From contig NZ_CP011388.1 in assembly GCF_001644605.1 (NCBI RefSeq), forward strand, positions 3,624,501 to 3,688,500: a stretch of DNA of 64,000 nucleotides, given 5' to 3'. The notes under the pieces were generated by a model. That model ran no database searches. It saw only the letters and a program-made list of their open reading frames with translations, and was not told the origin of the DNA. Within the stretch, counting starts at the first letter, position 1. Each line of letters starts with the position of its first letter. Made by a program: the position numbers and the translations under genes. This document shows positions 63,972 through 64,000 of the stretch, piece by piece. The DNA comes from Paenibacillus swuensis (GTDB taxonomy: Bacteria > Bacillota > Bacilli > Paenibacillales > DY6).

Positions 63972-64000
63972 AAAAAACGCTTGGCAAAGGACCTGAAATA

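Noticed and set aside
1-64000. A novel defence, secondary-metabolite or mobile system
   Set aside because: All genes but a few small ones belong to known core families in conserved order. No transposase, integrase, att repeat, toxin-antitoxin pair or defence-type domain was seen.

Overview
The window is a 64 kb block of core chromosome from a flagellated, endospore-forming member of the Bacillales. The gene order follows the Bacillus subtilis fla/che to cinA-recA region closely. Details such as an archaeal-type ProRS between rseP and polC, a 216-residue EF-Ts and an extra set of small genes between sigD and rpsB fit Paenibacillaceae better than Bacillus; this family placement is an inference. 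All 60 recognised protein genes are on the + strand. I see no tRNA or rRNA gene, no mobile element, no CRISPR array and no strand switch. With starts corrected to the best ribosome-binding sites, no gap between genes exceeds about 240 bases.

Layout. (1) 1-14.6 kb is the end of the fla/che operon: fliR tail, flhB, flhA, flhF, flhG, cheB, cheA, cheW, cheC, cheD, an unknown two-TM protein, sigD, fapA, an unknown small protein, a SwrB-like protein and a short MltG-N-like protein. It closes with a terminator that overlaps the last stop codon. (2) 14.6-23.5 kb holds translation, nucleotide and envelope genes: rpsB, tsf, pyrH, frr, uppS, cdsA, dxr, rseP, proS. (3) 23.7-28.1 kb is polC. (4) 28.1-36.6 kb is the rimP-nusA-rnpM-ylxQ-infB-rbfA-nrnA-truB-ribF operon behind a strong sigma-A promoter. 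(5) 36.6-42.2 kb holds rpsO with a structured leader, pnp, ylxY, mlpA and dut. (6) 42.3-47.2 kb holds dipicolinate synthase (dpaA-dpaB) and the aspartate/lysine/DAP genes asd, dapG and dapA, which supply the dipicolinate precursor. (7) 47.4-54.1 kb holds RNase J, tepA, ylzJ, spoIIIE/ftsK and a SleB-type cortex hydrolase. (8) 54.2-59.9 kb is the ymfF-ymfH-ymfI-ymfJ-ymfK-rodZ cluster. (9) 59.9-64 kb holds yajQ, rimO, pgsA and cinA, then an SOS box, most likely that of recA just beyond the window.

Sporulation is written into the promoters as well as the genes. A match to the sigma-K consensus precedes dpaA (mother cell, dipicolinate synthesis). A match to the sigma-G consensus precedes the SleB-like hydrolase (forespore, germination). 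A weaker sigma-E-like site precedes ylxY.

I did not find an obviously new multi-gene system. The observations most worth a second look are: the R-Y/S-G-Q repetitive low-complexity domain of IF-2; the ACT plus P-loop architecture of YmfK; the promoter-terminator pair and SOS box after cinA; the structured leaders of rpsO and rimP; the uncharacterised small proteins around sigD; and the degenerate catalytic motifs of YlxY and YmfF.
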